DNA of 64,000 nt, taken from NCBI RefSeq assembly GCF_004368965.1, contig NZ_SORO01000001.1:1139501-1203500 (forward strand), in the 5' to 3' direction. Under the pieces are notes generated by a model, which saw only the letters and a list, made by a program, of their open reading frames with translations, was not told where the DNA came from and searched no databases. The position numbers were made by a program, and so were the translations under genes. Below, piece after piece: positions 34,202-43,112 of this stretch (its first letter is position 1; each line of letters begins with the position of its first letter). This stretch comes from Leptospira meyeri. Its GTDB lineage: Bacteria > Spirochaetota > Leptospiria > Leptospirales > Leptospiraceae.

Positions 34202-35950
34202 ATGGCAGACACTCTCATCAAACAGGCGAGAATTTTCGACGGCAGCACAAATCCATCTTATATAGGGGATGTGCGAATTAAGGATGGAGTCGTTTTATCC
34301 ATATCAAAAACAGAATTAAGTCCGAAGCCTGGTGAAACAGTCGTCGATGCAAAAGGTCTTTGGCTCACACCGGGATTCATCGACTTTCATACACATTATG
34401 ATGCAGAGATTGAAATGTCTCCAGACCTTTCAGAGTCAGTTCGCCATGGAATCACCACCATTTCTCTCGGAAGTTGTTCTTTAAGTTTGGCCGTTGGTGA
34501 TCCAACTGATTTGGCTGACATGTTTAGTCGTGTGGAAGCAATTCCCAGGAAGAATGTTTTATCCATCCTCGAAAGTAAAAAAAATTGGAACTCTGCTTTA
34601 GAATACAAAAAACATTTAAACAATATTCCCCTTGGGCCTAATGTTACATCTTTTGCTGGCCACTCAGCCATTCGTGCTCATGTTATGGGACTCGAACGAT
34701 CCTTAACAAAAGGAGAAGTTCCCACAAAACAAGAGTTAGAAAGAATGAATCAAATTCTCGAAGAAGCACTTGATGCCGGTTTTATGGGTCTTTCTATCAA
34801 CACTCTGATTTGGGATAAGATGGATGGATCTCGATTTCGATCAAGACCTCTACCTTCCACGTATGCAAATTGGAGCGAATACCAATACCTAAACAAAACA
34901 CTGAGGAAAAGAGGAAAGGTCTTCCAAGGTGTTCCGAATGTTTCGACAAAAGTCAATGTTTTGATGTTTTTAAAAGAAGCGTTTGGTTTATTTCGTAAAC
35001 CACTAAAAACAACAATCATCTCTCTTATGGATGTTAAGTTTGATCCAGGTTTATATAAACTTCTTGGACTCATCGGAAGGATCACAAACACCATTTTCAG
35101 ATCTGACTTTAAATTCCAAGCCCTTCCGGAACCTTTCGATTTGTATGCAGATGGAATGGACGTTGTTGTTTTTGAAGAATTTGCTGCCGGAGCCAAAGCA
35201 AATCATATCGAAGATGAATTAGAAAGAAAACAACTTATGAAAGATCCAAGTTATAGGTCTTGGTTTAAACGCCAATGGACAAATTGGTTTTTACCAAGAG
35301 TTTTCCATCGTAACTTCAAAGAAACAAAGATCGTGGACGCACCTGACAAATCTCTCATTGGGAAATCAATTGATGATGTTGCCAAAGAGAAAGGTGTTCA
35401 TTCCGTAACAGCTTTCCTAGATCTTGTAGCCGAACATGGAAATAAAGTACGTTGGTATACGGTGATGGCCAATCACAGGAAAGAACCATTACAAAAAATT
35501 GTATCCTATCCAGACATTTTAATCGGTTTTTCGGATGCGGGTGCGCACTTACGAGGAATGGCCCACTACAATTTTCCACTTCGTATGTTAAAACTAGTAA
35601 GAGATGCAGAACTCGAAAAAAAACCTTTTATGACAATGGAAAGAGCAGTCCATAGACTTACGGGAGAAATTGGAGATTGGTTTGGAATTGATGCTGGATA
35701 CATCAAAGAAGGAAAACGAGCCGACTTAGTTTTAATCGACCCAAATAAATTGGACGAGTCTCTGGCAAAAGATGTAGAAGCTCCTATGCCATTTATGGAA
35801 GACTTCAAACGTTGGGTTCGCCGTAACGATGATACTGTGAAAAAAGTGTACATCAACGGAAAACTGGCCATTGACCAAGGAAAACCTGTCACTGCCCTTG
35901 GAAAAGAAAAAGGTTATGGTAGCTTTTTAGAATCCACAATCGGCACATAA
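34202..35950 (+). CDS. N-acyl-D-amino-acid deacylase-type amidohydrolase
   Basis: A 582-residue amidohydrolase-superfamily enzyme. ADTLIKQARIFDGSTNPSY starts the N-terminal beta-sandwich. WLTPGFIDFHTHYDAEIEMS contains the HxH metal motif, FAGHSAIRAHVMG the next conserved segment, and LIGFSDAGAHLRGMAHY the metal-binding aspartate. The C-terminal GIDAGYIKEGKRADLVLIDP is typical. D-aminoacylases remove acyl groups from D-amino acids; the bacterial family also includes other cyclic amidases, so the substrate is a guess. The ATG at 34202 follows CCGGAGGT. It has its own promoter with a palindromic site over the -35. Confidence 0.88.
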   Translation: MADTLIKQARIFDGSTNPSYIGDVRIKDGVVLSISKTELSPKPGETVVDAKGLWLTPGFIDFHTHYDAEIEMSPDLSESVRHGITTISLGSCSLSLAVGDPTDLADMFSRVEAIPRKNVLSILESKKNWNSALEYKKHLNNIPLGPNVTSFAGHSAIRAHVMGLERSLTKGEVPTKQELERMNQILEEALDAGFMGLSINTLIWDKMDGSRFRSRPLPSTYANWSEYQYLNKTLRKRGKVFQGVPNVSTKVNVLMFLKEAFGLFRKPLKTTIISLMDVKFDPGLYKLLGLIGRITNTIFRSDFKFQALPEPFDLYADGMDVVVFEEFAAGAKANHIEDELERKQLMKDPSYRSWFKRQWTNWFLPRVFHRNFKETKIVDAPDKSLIGKSIDDVAKEKGVHSVTAFLDLVAEHGNKVRWYTVMANHRKEPLQKIVSYPDILIGFSDAGAHLRGMAHYNFPLRMLKLVRDAELEKKPFMTMERAVHRLTGEIGDWFGIDAGYIKEGKRADLVLIDPNKLDESLAKDVEAPMPFMEDFKRWVRRNDDTVKKVYINGKLAIDQGKPVTALGKEKGYGSFLESTIGT

Positions 35951-35964
35951 AAAAAGATTTGCGA

Positions 35965-35997
35965 TTGGATACTGAGAGGATTAAACTCAGTATCCAA
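35965..35997 (+). promoter_or_regulatory. 12-bp hairpin abutting the next start codon
   Basis: TTGGATACTGAG (35965-35976) and CTCAGTATCCAA (35986-35997) form a perfect 12-bp stem with a nine-base loop. The 3' arm ends one base before the ATG at 35999 and takes the place of any Shine-Dalgarno. No T-run follows immediately. It could terminate the amidohydrolase transcript, block translation of the next gene, or be a protein-binding site. Confidence 0.6.
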
Positions 35998-35998
35998 C

Positions 35999-36799
35999 AT
36001 GGAAATCTTTAAAAAACTTTTTTCCTTCGTATTTTTCCTCAGCATTTCCTTTCTTTTTGTATCCTGTTCTTCCTCAAAAGAAATGGGCAGAGAAAAAAAA
36101 TCATTCAGTCGTTCTTATGATGAAGGTCCTGACTATGTTTCCTCCGCTCCCGTAGTAACTCCTTCTGGGGAGGCAAACCAAAATAATCCCAAAGTCCACA
36201 AAAGAATGATGGTCTATTCTGTGAATGTTAATTTGCAGTCAAAAGAAATTGAATCCAAAGTAACCGAGATCATCAAACTTGCAGAATCTTATGGAGGTTA
36301 TGCGCTTCAATACAGTTCAAATGGAAGTGTTCAGCTTAAAATCCCCGCAGAAAAACTAAAACAGTTTTTATTTACCTTACGAAACCAATCACAAAACTAT
36401 TCCGAAGAAGTATCTGCACAAGACGTAACGGAAGATTACACAGACACTGAAATACGAATGGAGAATTCTCTTAAAATGAGAGTTCGACTTTTGGAAATAT
36501 TAAAATCGGCAAAAACTTTAGAAGAAACATTAAAAGTCGAAGCAGAATTAAATAAGGTTTCCGAATCCATTGAAAGATGGGAGGGGAAATTAAAATATCT
36601 TTCTAGTGCGGTCCAACTATCTTCTGTTCATGTGCAAGTACGTCAAAAATGGGAACCAGTTGTACAAAAGGAATACAAACCTGGGCCACTAGGATATCCT
36701 TTTTATTATCTTTATCTCGGTCTTGGGAAAGTAAAAGACGGAATCATTTGGATGTTTGTCCAAGAGATCCCAAAAGAGAAAACAGAAATTCCTGAATGA
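35999..36799 (+). CDS. DUF4349 lipoprotein
   Basis: A 266-residue lipoprotein: signal MEIFKKLFSFVFFLSISFLF with lipid-accepting C23 (FVSC-SSS). The body matches DUF4349: AESYGGYALQYSSNGSVQLK, IPAEKLKQFLFTLRNQ, EDYTDTEIRMENSLKMRVRL, LKVEAELNKVSESIERWEGK. A long coiled coil lies in the middle, and a weakly hydrophobic C-terminal segment follows. The function is unknown. The ATG is preceded immediately by a 12-bp hairpin. Its stop overlaps the next gene by four bases (ATGA), so this protein and the TPM protein are co-made envelope proteins. Confidence 0.87.
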   Translation: MEIFKKLFSFVFFLSISFLFVSCSSSKEMGREKKSFSRSYDEGPDYVSSAPVVTPSGEANQNNPKVHKRMMVYSVNVNLQSKEIESKVTEIIKLAESYGGYALQYSSNGSVQLKIPAEKLKQFLFTLRNQSQNYSEEVSAQDVTEDYTDTEIRMENSLKMRVRLLEILKSAKTLEETLKVEAELNKVSESIERWEGKLKYLSSAVQLSSVHVQVRQKWEPVVQKEYKPGPLGYPFYYLYLGLGKVKDGIIWMFVQEIPKEKTEIPE

Positions 36800-38553
36800 A
36801 ATGTTTTCCACTCCTTTCACTCATCTTATTTTGTAGTTTTTGTAATCTAATTAAGGATCCATACCCCGAACTCACAGGTCCCGTGGTTGATCCTACTGGC
36901 TTTTTGCCGAATGAAGTAAAAATAGAATTAGAAAAACGATTATTAGAGGAAGAAAAAAAAACAACAAACCAACTCGTGATTTATATTACGGATTCGTTAG
37001 AAAAAAATACCATAGAGGAAGAAGCGATTGCAGTTTTTGAAAAATGGAAACTAGGATCCAAAGAAAAGGACAATGGTATATTACTTTTATTAGCTCCCAA
37101 TAATAGAAAGGTTCGCATTGAAGCTGGTTATGGTCTAGAAGACACTCTTACAGACATCCTTTCCAAGCGAATCATTGATGAAATCATTATCCCCAATATG
37201 AAATCAGGTAACTCATCGGAGGCAGTACGTTTAGGCACAATCGCAATACTAGACCAATTGAGAACAGGTTCCGCCTCTTTTTTGGAGAAAAATTGCCCAG
37301 AACCTTTTAATGATGTCGAAAAAGAGTTACATCCAGATACAATTCCGCTTTTAAAAAAGGAAATTAAAGCTCTATCCAATTTGCACTTTCAATTTTGTGT
37401 ATTACCATCTGAAACCACCTGGGGATTAGAGGCAAAAGCAACAAAGTTACTTTTAAATAACCAAGATACCAAAGAAAATAAAAACAAAGTGATATTTGTT
37501 GTTTCTCCTAAAAATGGTTTTATGGGGACCATTGTCACTTCCCCCGAACTCGGATGGTCACTCAGTCGCAATAAAATAAACACAATCTTCAACAGAAGAT
37601 ACCAAGAAAAACAACAATCAGATTTTACGAACTACAGTTATCTTTCTTTTTTAGATATGCTCAACTATCTAAAGCATAAAAACAAACAAGTCATTACGGA
37701 AGGTACAGGAGTTTACGATCCCCATGATGTATTAGAATCATTTTCATATGAACGAGCAAAAGATACAGTAAACGAAATCGAGTCCAATTTTAAAATAAAA
37801 ACACAAATTCTATTTCTTGATACAAACACCGATTTAGCACTAGACGCAAAAAAATTCCATTACTTAGCTTTTAAAAATTCACCTGCAATCACAATTTTAT
37901 TTTCACTGAACAGGAAAGAGCTCTATGTTCATACTGATCATAATACATTTCTCCCATTTGCATCAAATGATCCAGAAAATGAACAAAAACTTCTAAATTC
38001 AAAAATTAGATCTGAAATAGAATCCGATTTAAAGTCGGGAGACATTGATTGGATATGTATCAGAGCAGCAGAAGCAACAAACTATTTTCTTTATCATTTA
38101 ACTAAGTTAGATCCTTCTCAAAAGGAAGAATCAAAAAAAGAAACCGTAAAACCAACGTTAGAGCCACATTTTTTATGGAAGTGGTATTTTGCTCTTTCCT
38201 TTTTGATCGGTTTTTTGGGGTTTATTGGAGGTGAAGGTTTTCTATTCTTTAATGCATTGTTTTTTATTCTCTGGCAAAGAATAAGACTACATACTTCCTT
38301 CTTATATGATTCACCTAACATATACCAAACCATTTCATTTTTTAGTTCTATATTTTTGGCACTAATCCTTGTTATGATCTTTCGAAAACTTGGATGGTCC
38401 AATAAAGTTCACAGTGCACTCACAAACTTCATGACTTCCCCCTCAAGTGGTGGATTTGGTTCTAGTTCCGGGTCAAGCTACAGGTCATCAAGTAGCTCCT
38501 ATTCCGGTGGCGGCGGACGGTCGGGAGGTGGTGGTGCGAGTGGAAGTTGGTGA
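36796..38553 (+). CDS. TPM-domain (YgcG family) membrane lipoprotein
   Basis: A 585-residue protein with a lipoprotein-like signal (MKCFPLLSLILFCSFC). A TPM domain spans residues 25-155 (VVDPTGFLPNEVKIELEKRL, NGILLLLAPNNRKVRIEAGY, GLEDTLTDILSKRIID). A central region of about 290 residues looks like a divergent second TPM-like unit (NKVIFVVSPKNGFMGTIVTS). Two or three membrane helices follow (WKWYFALSFLIGFLGFIGG). The tail is the Gly/Ser-rich end typical of YgcG (SSSYSGGGGRSGGGGASGSW). TPM proteins act in the envelope and in photosystem repair elsewhere; the role here is unknown. It is coupled to the DUF4349 gene by a four-base overlap. Confidence 0.85.
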   Translation: MKCFPLLSLILFCSFCNLIKDPYPELTGPVVDPTGFLPNEVKIELEKRLLEEEKKTTNQLVIYITDSLEKNTIEEEAIAVFEKWKLGSKEKDNGILLLLAPNNRKVRIEAGYGLEDTLTDILSKRIIDEIIIPNMKSGNSSEAVRLGTIAILDQLRTGSASFLEKNCPEPFNDVEKELHPDTIPLLKKEIKALSNLHFQFCVLPSETTWGLEAKATKLLLNNQDTKENKNKVIFVVSPKNGFMGTIVTSPELGWSLSRNKINTIFNRRYQEKQQSDFTNYSYLSFLDMLNYLKHKNKQVITEGTGVYDPHDVLESFSYERAKDTVNEIESNFKIKTQILFLDTNTDLALDAKKFHYLAFKNSPAITILFSLNRKELYVHTDHNTFLPFASNDPENEQKLLNSKIRSEIESDLKSGDIDWICIRAAEATNYFLYHLTKLDPSQKEESKKETVKPTLEPHFLWKWYFALSFLIGFLGFIGGEGFLFFNALFFILWQRIRLHTSFLYDSPNIYQTISFFSSIFLALILVMIFRKLGWSNKVHSALTNFMTSPSSGGFGSSSGSSYRSSSSSYSGGGGRSGGGGASGSW

Positions 38554-38556
38554 TAC

Positions 38557-39123
38557 TTAACTTTTAACAACACGTTCTGCGGATGCAACCATTTGTGACT
38601 TCATCCTCTCAATCACCTTACGATCTTTCGTTAAAGCATATAACCGAAGGCCACCGAGGTAACTCATATATAATTCATAACTCAATGCCTTAACAAGTTC
38701 AGGTTTTAAGTTAGGAGAAAAGGTAAGAATACAAGTTTCCACTGTTTCTAGAACATGGTGTACTGCTTTATTTCGATATGCATCAAACTGACTTAAATGA
38801 GAAATTTCCCCTGAAAAAAGAGCGATCGGGCAGTCCTTTCGAGAAGTATTTCTTTGGTTTCTGACAATAAAGTTTACCCATTTTTCAATGAAGTCTGACA
38901 TATTATTTGCTTTCGCCAGAACCTTTAACATAACAACTCTTTGTTGTTCAGAAAGATAATTTAGATATTCGAACCCAATGTCATCTTTGGATTTGAAATG
39001 ATCGTATAAGGTTTTTTTGTAAGCACCAGCTTTATCTAAAATTTCTGCAATTCCCGTGGCTTGAAAACCTTTTTCTCGAAACAATGCAAAGGAACTTTCT
39101 AAGATTTTTTGTTTGGGTTTCAA
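38557..39123 (-). CDS. TetR-family transcriptional regulator
   Basis: A 188-residue repressor. The N-terminal helix-turn-helix is clear: KILESSFALFREKGFQATGI and AEILDKAGAYKKTLYDHFKS. The C-terminal ligand domain (about residues 60-188) resembles the YxaF/LmrA subgroup (NTSRKDCPIALFSGEISHLS). The start is TTG at 39123, 8 bases after GGAGG. A 10-base palindrome GAGGATCCTC (39127-39136) overlaps that Shine-Dalgarno and could be part of an autoregulatory site (weak). It follows the PhoD-like gene on the same strand. Confidence 0.9.
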   Translation of the reverse strand: MKPKQKILESSFALFREKGFQATGIAEILDKAGAYKKTLYDHFKSKDDIGFEYLNYLSEQQRVVMLKVLAKANNMSDFIEKWVNFIVRNQRNTSRKDCPIALFSGEISHLSQFDAYRNKAVHHVLETVETCILTFSPNLKPELVKALSYELYMSYLGGLRLYALTKDRKVIERMKSQMVASAERVVKS

Positions 39124-39155
39124 AACGAGGATCCTCCGATTGTTTTTTTAAAAGT

Positions 39156-40217
39156 TCATTCTTTAGAATCATTGTTAGGATAGGAAAGAACTACATTTCC
39201 AGTTTTGTCTTTGATCTGAGAACGCCAAACCAATTTTCCATCTTTAAATTGAATCTGTAAAGACCCATAGTTCTCTTCTCTAAAGGCAGACCCAAGTTTA
39301 TATTCGGAATCATATTCCAATGGCAAAAATGGAAGTGGTAAATTAAGAGAACTGGATGTGATTTCGATTAATTTTCGGGATTCCGTTATTGGAAATTCAT
39401 ATATTTCTGCAATATGTCTGTCTCCAGAAAGAATGACGAATTCCTTTGTTTTCGCTTCCCTAAAAAGTTGAAACAGTCTTTCTCTGTCACTTGGAAAGTT
39501 TCCCCATTTTTCAAATGGCTGTTCTGTCGGAATCACTTGTATTCCAGAAACAAAAACAAGTAAATCTGAAGGTTTATTAAATTCTTCAATTAACCATGCC
39601 CATTGTTCCTCTCCTAAAAGTGTGGCGTCCGGAGAGTCATTGGGACGATAACGACCTTTGCCTGTAAAATAAGAAAAAAACGTACGTTTTAATGGAGAAC
39701 GAAAGTATCTTGTGTCTGGGATGATGATATGAATTTTTTTCTGATTCAATTCTAAAAAATAAGAATGAAAAATTCCTTTTCCTTCCTTGGTTCCAAAACT
39801 TCGACCTTTTGGCATCAAGGGTCCCACTAAAGATATAAATACCTCGCGACTTTTTACTTTGTCGGTATATTCTCCCCCACTATCGTTGATCCCGTAATCA
39901 TGATCGTCCCAAGTTGCCAGGATTTTAGATTGTGTTCTGATTTTTTTCCACTCAGGGCGAAGAAATTGTTTTTGGTAAGCAGGAATTTTTTCCTCAGCAA
40001 CCAAACTGTCTGCATAAATATTATCACCTAACAAAAGAATGAGATCAAATGATTCCTTTTCCCATAACCCAAGAATGGGACTTTCTTTGTCTTGGTGAAG
40101 GCAAGAGCCAAATCCAATATGAATCTTTTTATGGTCTTTCCCAAACACAGGAGACTGAAAAAATTGCAAACAAAGGATGGATAAAAAAAACAAAAGAAAG
40201 GTGGAAAACTGTTTCAT
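39156..40217 (-). CDS. PhoD-like alkaline phosphatase / phosphodiesterase
   Basis: A 353-residue exported protein: signal peptide MKQFSTFLLFFLSILCLQFF. Metallophosphatase motifs are GFGSCLHQDKESP, LILLLGDNIYAD (metal-binding D and N), ILATWDDHDYGINDSGGEY (the PhoD DDHD signature), IPDTRYFRSP and FVILSGDRHIAEIYEFP. It should hydrolyse phosphate mono- or diesters in the periplasm. It is transcribed just before the TetR gene, 32 bases apart. Confidence 0.9.
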   Translation of the reverse strand: MKQFSTFLLFFLSILCLQFFQSPVFGKDHKKIHIGFGSCLHQDKESPILGLWEKESFDLILLLGDNIYADSLVAEEKIPAYQKQFLRPEWKKIRTQSKILATWDDHDYGINDSGGEYTDKVKSREVFISLVGPLMPKGRSFGTKEGKGIFHSYFLELNQKKIHIIIPDTRYFRSPLKRTFFSYFTGKGRYRPNDSPDATLLGEEQWAWLIEEFNKPSDLLVFVSGIQVIPTEQPFEKWGNFPSDRERLFQLFREAKTKEFVILSGDRHIAEIYEFPITESRKLIEITSSSLNLPLPFLPLEYDSEYKLGSAFREENYGSLQIQFKDGKLVWRSQIKDKTGNVVLSYPNNDSKE

Positions 40218-40292
40218 ATTGGGTTCAAATTCAAATCAGAATTGTATCTAAATTTTTTTAGAATTTTCCCCTGTTCGTCAATCGGAAATCTT

Positions 40293-40805
40293 CTAACGAC
40301 CTATTGCATAAAATGGAGTGATTCGATACGGGTATCCGGGATTGTATCGCTTCACTTCTGTCCCATACATATCACGGCGATAATACCAAGGTGAAAACCG
40401 AGAAGGCCCCTTTCTTTTTGAATAACTCGAGAAAAAAACAATACTTTGATAAGTTTCATTTGTTACATGTAACTCATACCCGTAACCAGCAAAGGACCAA
40501 TCAATCGGAAAAAAATCTCCCGCCACAATTACCTCAGATTCCTGATACATATCTCTTCCCGACCTCCTATCCCCGATGGAACAAGGTTCCATACGACTGG
40601 GGACAGGTCCTTCCATTAAAACCAAACATTCAGAATTGTAGCCGTGTTTCTCTGCATAAGCCAGTTGTCCATGCGGCCGTCTGTCCAGGGTATGATAAAA
40701 ACCTTTAAAATATGTTTTTTTATCCACTGGCGTACATTGGAATAAAAATCCAAGTGTAACGCAGATCAGAAGGTTTGGCAACATAACCCAAATCAAAAGT
40801 TTCAT
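40293..40805 (-). CDS. hypothetical lipoprotein
   Basis: A 170-residue protein with a hydrophobic leader (MKLLIWVMLPNLLICVTLGF) ending in a lipobox-like LFQC. The mature part is rich in Tyr, Arg and Pro (YRRDMYGTEVKRYNPGYPYR) and has several paired cysteines. I recognise no family. It stands alone between the PhoD-like and another lipoprotein gene on the same strand. A 12-base palindrome (CCGCAATTGCGG, 40851-40862) lies 46 bases upstream. Confidence 0.6.
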   Translation of the reverse strand: MKLLIWVMLPNLLICVTLGFLFQCTPVDKKTYFKGFYHTLDRRPHGQLAYAEKHGYNSECLVLMEGPVPSRMEPCSIGDRRSGRDMYQESEVIVAGDFFPIDWSFAGYGYELHVTNETYQSIVFFSSYSKRKGPSRFSPWYYRRDMYGTEVKRYNPGYPYRITPFYAIGR

Positions 40806-40874
40806 GTTCCCATTCTAAATAAAAACTAACAGAGATGCGATGAGAGATTACCGCAATTGCGGATACTACCTAAA

Positions 40875-40922
40875 ACCGAAGATTCCATTCTAAACAGAAA
40901 TGAAAGAAATGGATCCTTCGGT
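40875..40922 (-). terminator. intrinsic terminator after the lipoprotein at 40934
   Basis: On the minus strand ACCGAAG (40922-40916) pairs with CTTCGGT (40881-40875). An inner TCCAT/ATGGA block makes a long, interrupted hairpin, followed by TTTTAGG. It lies 12 bases after the stop of the lipoprotein gene. Confidence 0.55.
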
Positions 40923-40933
40923 AAAATTTTAAA

Positions 40934-41467
40934 TCATAATTTTCGAAGATTGATTCGATACGGAGTGATACTGGAAGCAACAGGTCTTCCCTGACACTGG
41001 TATTGGGAAGCATCCACTAACCCTGACGATTGCAGGATGTAGTTTTTCCCGGATTCCAATGTTAGTTGTTTGGTAGAAGAAACCCCTGAAGAAAAAAGTT
41101 CGGTATTCCCGTCTTTCAAAGCGATATGGTAATCAAACCGACTCGAAGTACAACTCGAGGATGTAAGAGTTTGCCTCCCCGAGTTAGCCGTTACTTCATA
41201 CGTTCCCGTAACCTGAACCGTAAGTGATCCATTTACTGCCTGAACACTACAAATGGAAATGGAACCTTCGCCCAAAACAAATGGAGAACTAGAATTGGCA
41301 GTCGTTAAATACTGACAAGGTGGAGTGGCAAGAACAGCAAGCACTAACACATCTGCCATTTTATCTCCCGTAAGTTCTGTCCCAGGAATGAGATCCTGAT
41401 CCTCCTTGTGAGAACAACTCCAAAAAAGGAGAGAAAGAAACGACAACCAAACCAAATATTTAAACAT
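40934..41467 (-). CDS. hypothetical lipoprotein
   Basis: A 177-residue protein. The start I choose (ATG 41467) gives a lipoprotein signal MFKYLVWLSFLSLLFWSC; a longer frame to 41509 would spoil it. The mature part is Ser/Thr-rich with many short beta-strand-like segments (VNGSLTVQVTGTYEVTANSG) and a few cysteines. No family is recognised. Surface exposure is likely but unproven. Its start codon is abutted by a short hairpin. Confidence 0.6.
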   Translation of the reverse strand: MFKYLVWLSFLSLLFWSCSHKEDQDLIPGTELTGDKMADVLVLAVLATPPCQYLTTANSSSPFVLGEGSISICSVQAVNGSLTVQVTGTYEVTANSGRQTLTSSSCTSSRFDYHIALKDGNTELFSSGVSSTKQLTLESGKNYILQSSGLVDASQYQCQGRPVASSITPYRINLRKL

Positions 41468-41471
41468 ACAT

Positions 41472-41499
41472 AACCTACTTATTGTTTTTTTGGTAGGTT
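41472..41499 (-). promoter_or_regulatory. hairpin next to the start codon of the lipoprotein at 41467
   Basis: AACCTAC (41499-41493 on the minus strand) pairs with GTAGGTT (41478-41472). The 3' arm ends four bases before the ATG, and the loop is A-rich. It resembles the arrangement at 35965-35997, though it is shorter. Confidence 0.4.
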
Positions 41500-41580
41500 C
41501 AAAATTCATTTGTTTGGTTCCTCATTTTAGAAAAAATTAGGGCGCCTCGCAAATTTTTGTAAATGGAACTCAGACCCCTT

Positions 41581-41645
41581 GCAGCGACCGCGCTTTCCGC
41601 TGCAATCTTTTGCTTTGCAAAAGGATTTCCGCTTCAATCGCTGGC
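41581..41645. repeat. REP-like GC-rich hairpin element
   Basis: Two adjacent hairpins, GCAGCG (41581-41586) with CGCTGC (41598-41603) and CTTTTGC (41607-41613) with GCAAAAG (41617-41623), sit in AT-rich DNA. A 14-base unit TTTCCGCTKCAATC occurs twice (41594-41607 and 41626-41639) with one mismatch, 32 bases apart. The last codons of the neighbouring lipoprotein (NASD-stop) lie inside the element. Its composition and internal repetition suggest a dispersed repeat, but copies elsewhere cannot be checked here. Confidence 0.45.
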
Positions 41646-42542
41646 GTTAGGTGGTTCTATAAACCCACATTTTGGATCCATTTCACAAGCAAACTGGCTC
41701 ATATAACAGATTGAGGAATTGGAACAAAGGTGCGGCGAAGGTCCTTTACAAGTGGAAGTCTGAACCATAACCCGACAGGTCCGATTGATTTTTTCTTCTT
41801 CTGTGAGAACAATCATTCGCACCTCCGATTGGATTCTGAAAGTAGGATTTGATTTTAACTCTGCAAATACCTTGTAAGATCGAAACTCATTCCCTGTTGT
41901 CTCCGTTGGTGTTCCCGAAATATCCCCTGAGTTTGCATCCAAAAGTATTCCTTCTGGTAATTTCGATTCTAAAACAAATTTGATTTCTCCCAAAGATTTT
42001 AGAACCTTCAAAGAATTTTCAGAAAAATTGGGTGAGATAGCAGTGATGGCCTTACCCAAATCAAACTTAGCAGAACGAATCGGATAACGAAAAGATCCGA
42101 GACAGGAGATAGAAATTTGTTGGCTGTTCTCTTTGTTTCCAAATAAGGGAACAACAAAGTACAAATCGGCACAAAGCCCCACGGAAACGGTAATTTTTGA
42201 ATTTGTAACCTCTTTAAATTTTAAATACTTAGAATAATCATCACCAAACAATTGCTTTTCTGTTACATTTTCTAAATTTTTACCGACTATCGTAAATTCA
42301 GAATTTTCTAATACCACTGTAGGTGAAACAGATTCAATGGAAAAAACATCCTCAGATCCAAAACCTGGATCCTCTCCTGTTTCTTTTTTACCGTCTGCCG
42401 CCGGGGATACAAGTCCGAGAAGGCTCACCATCCAAGACCCACTTCCACTTGGATCATTAGAAGAACAACTCAATATCACGAAGAAAGATGTAGTGAACAA
42501 TCCAATCTTAATGATCAGAAATAGAAATATTTTTTTTGTCAT
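41634..42542 (-). CDS. hypothetical lipoprotein with putative Ig-like domain
   Basis: A 302-residue protein starting at ATG 42542, preceded by AGAGGT. The signal MTKKIFLFLIIKIGLFTTSF ends in a lipobox VILSC. The segment KLPEGILLDANSGDISGTPT is the signature of cadherin-like / putative Ig (He_PIG) domains, which occur in surface proteins. The C-terminus is cysteine-rich (CRVMVQTSTCKGPSPHLCSN). A role in surface binding is a guess. Its end (residues NASD) is encoded by the REP-like element, so its natural C-terminus may have been replaced. Confidence 0.65.
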   Translation of the reverse strand: MTKKIFLFLIIKIGLFTTSFFVILSCSSNDPSGSGSWMVSLLGLVSPAADGKKETGEDPGFGSEDVFSIESVSPTVVLENSEFTIVGKNLENVTEKQLFGDDYSKYLKFKEVTNSKITVSVGLCADLYFVVPLFGNKENSQQISISCLGSFRYPIRSAKFDLGKAITAISPNFSENSLKVLKSLGEIKFVLESKLPEGILLDANSGDISGTPTETTGNEFRSYKVFAELKSNPTFRIQSEVRMIVLTEEEKINRTCRVMVQTSTCKGPSPHLCSNSSICYMSQFACEMDPKCGFIEPPNASD

Positions 42543-42620
42543 CTTGACCACCTCTATAGGAGAGATGGGTGATGAACTATGGATGTTGGTTTTAAAACTT
42601 ATTTTTTTTATTCAAATTCA

Positions 42621-42890
42621 TCATCTAAACAAAGCCAAAAGAATCAAATAAATTGGATACAAGGTAAGAATCACAAAAGTACCACCAAGAAAAATAATCG
42701 CAGCCAACCGATTGGATCCCAGTTTCTCAAAAATCTGTAAGTTTTCGGAATTTGAGAGGATTTGAAAAGTTTCAAAGAGTTTTATTATATCTGATTTTTC
42801 TAAGTGACCGCGAAAAAAATAACAATAGAAAGCAGAAGTCACCAAAGGAAAAAAAGACAAATACCCATAAACAGATCTTTGATCCATCAA
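42621..42890 (-). CDS. small hypothetical membrane protein, possibly 5'-truncated by a frameshift
   Basis: An 89-residue frame with two or three hydrophobic stretches (YLSFFPLVTSAFYCYFF and LAAIIFLGGTFVILTLYPIY, then LILLALFR). The open frame continues upstream of the ATG without a start codon (GVLISVFLMDQRS). A neighbouring frame upstream reads FEKIEYLGKGFFWELYGTIL and would join it if one base were added in the run of T (minus strand) near 42911-42917. So the gene may be longer and broken, or have a non-standard start. No family is recognised. Confidence 0.45.
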   Translation of the reverse strand: MMDQRSVYGYLSFFPLVTSAFYCYFFRGHLEKSDIIKLFETFQILSNSENLQIFEKLGSNRLAAIIFLGGTFVILTLYPIYLILLALFR

Positions 42891-43112
42891 AAATACAGAA
42901 ATGAGAACTCCAAAAAAGAAAGGATCGTTCCGTACAATTCCCAGAAAAATCCTTTCCCCAAATACTCGATTTTTTCAAACGTAATTACGTTCCTACAGAC
43001 TTTCGTGTTTCTTTGGACCAACCATCAGTAAACTTTCTGGTTGGGAAGTAGTGCAAACAATCTGTAACTTCTGTTATATAAAACCTATCACATAACAACA
43101 ACTAGACTACAT

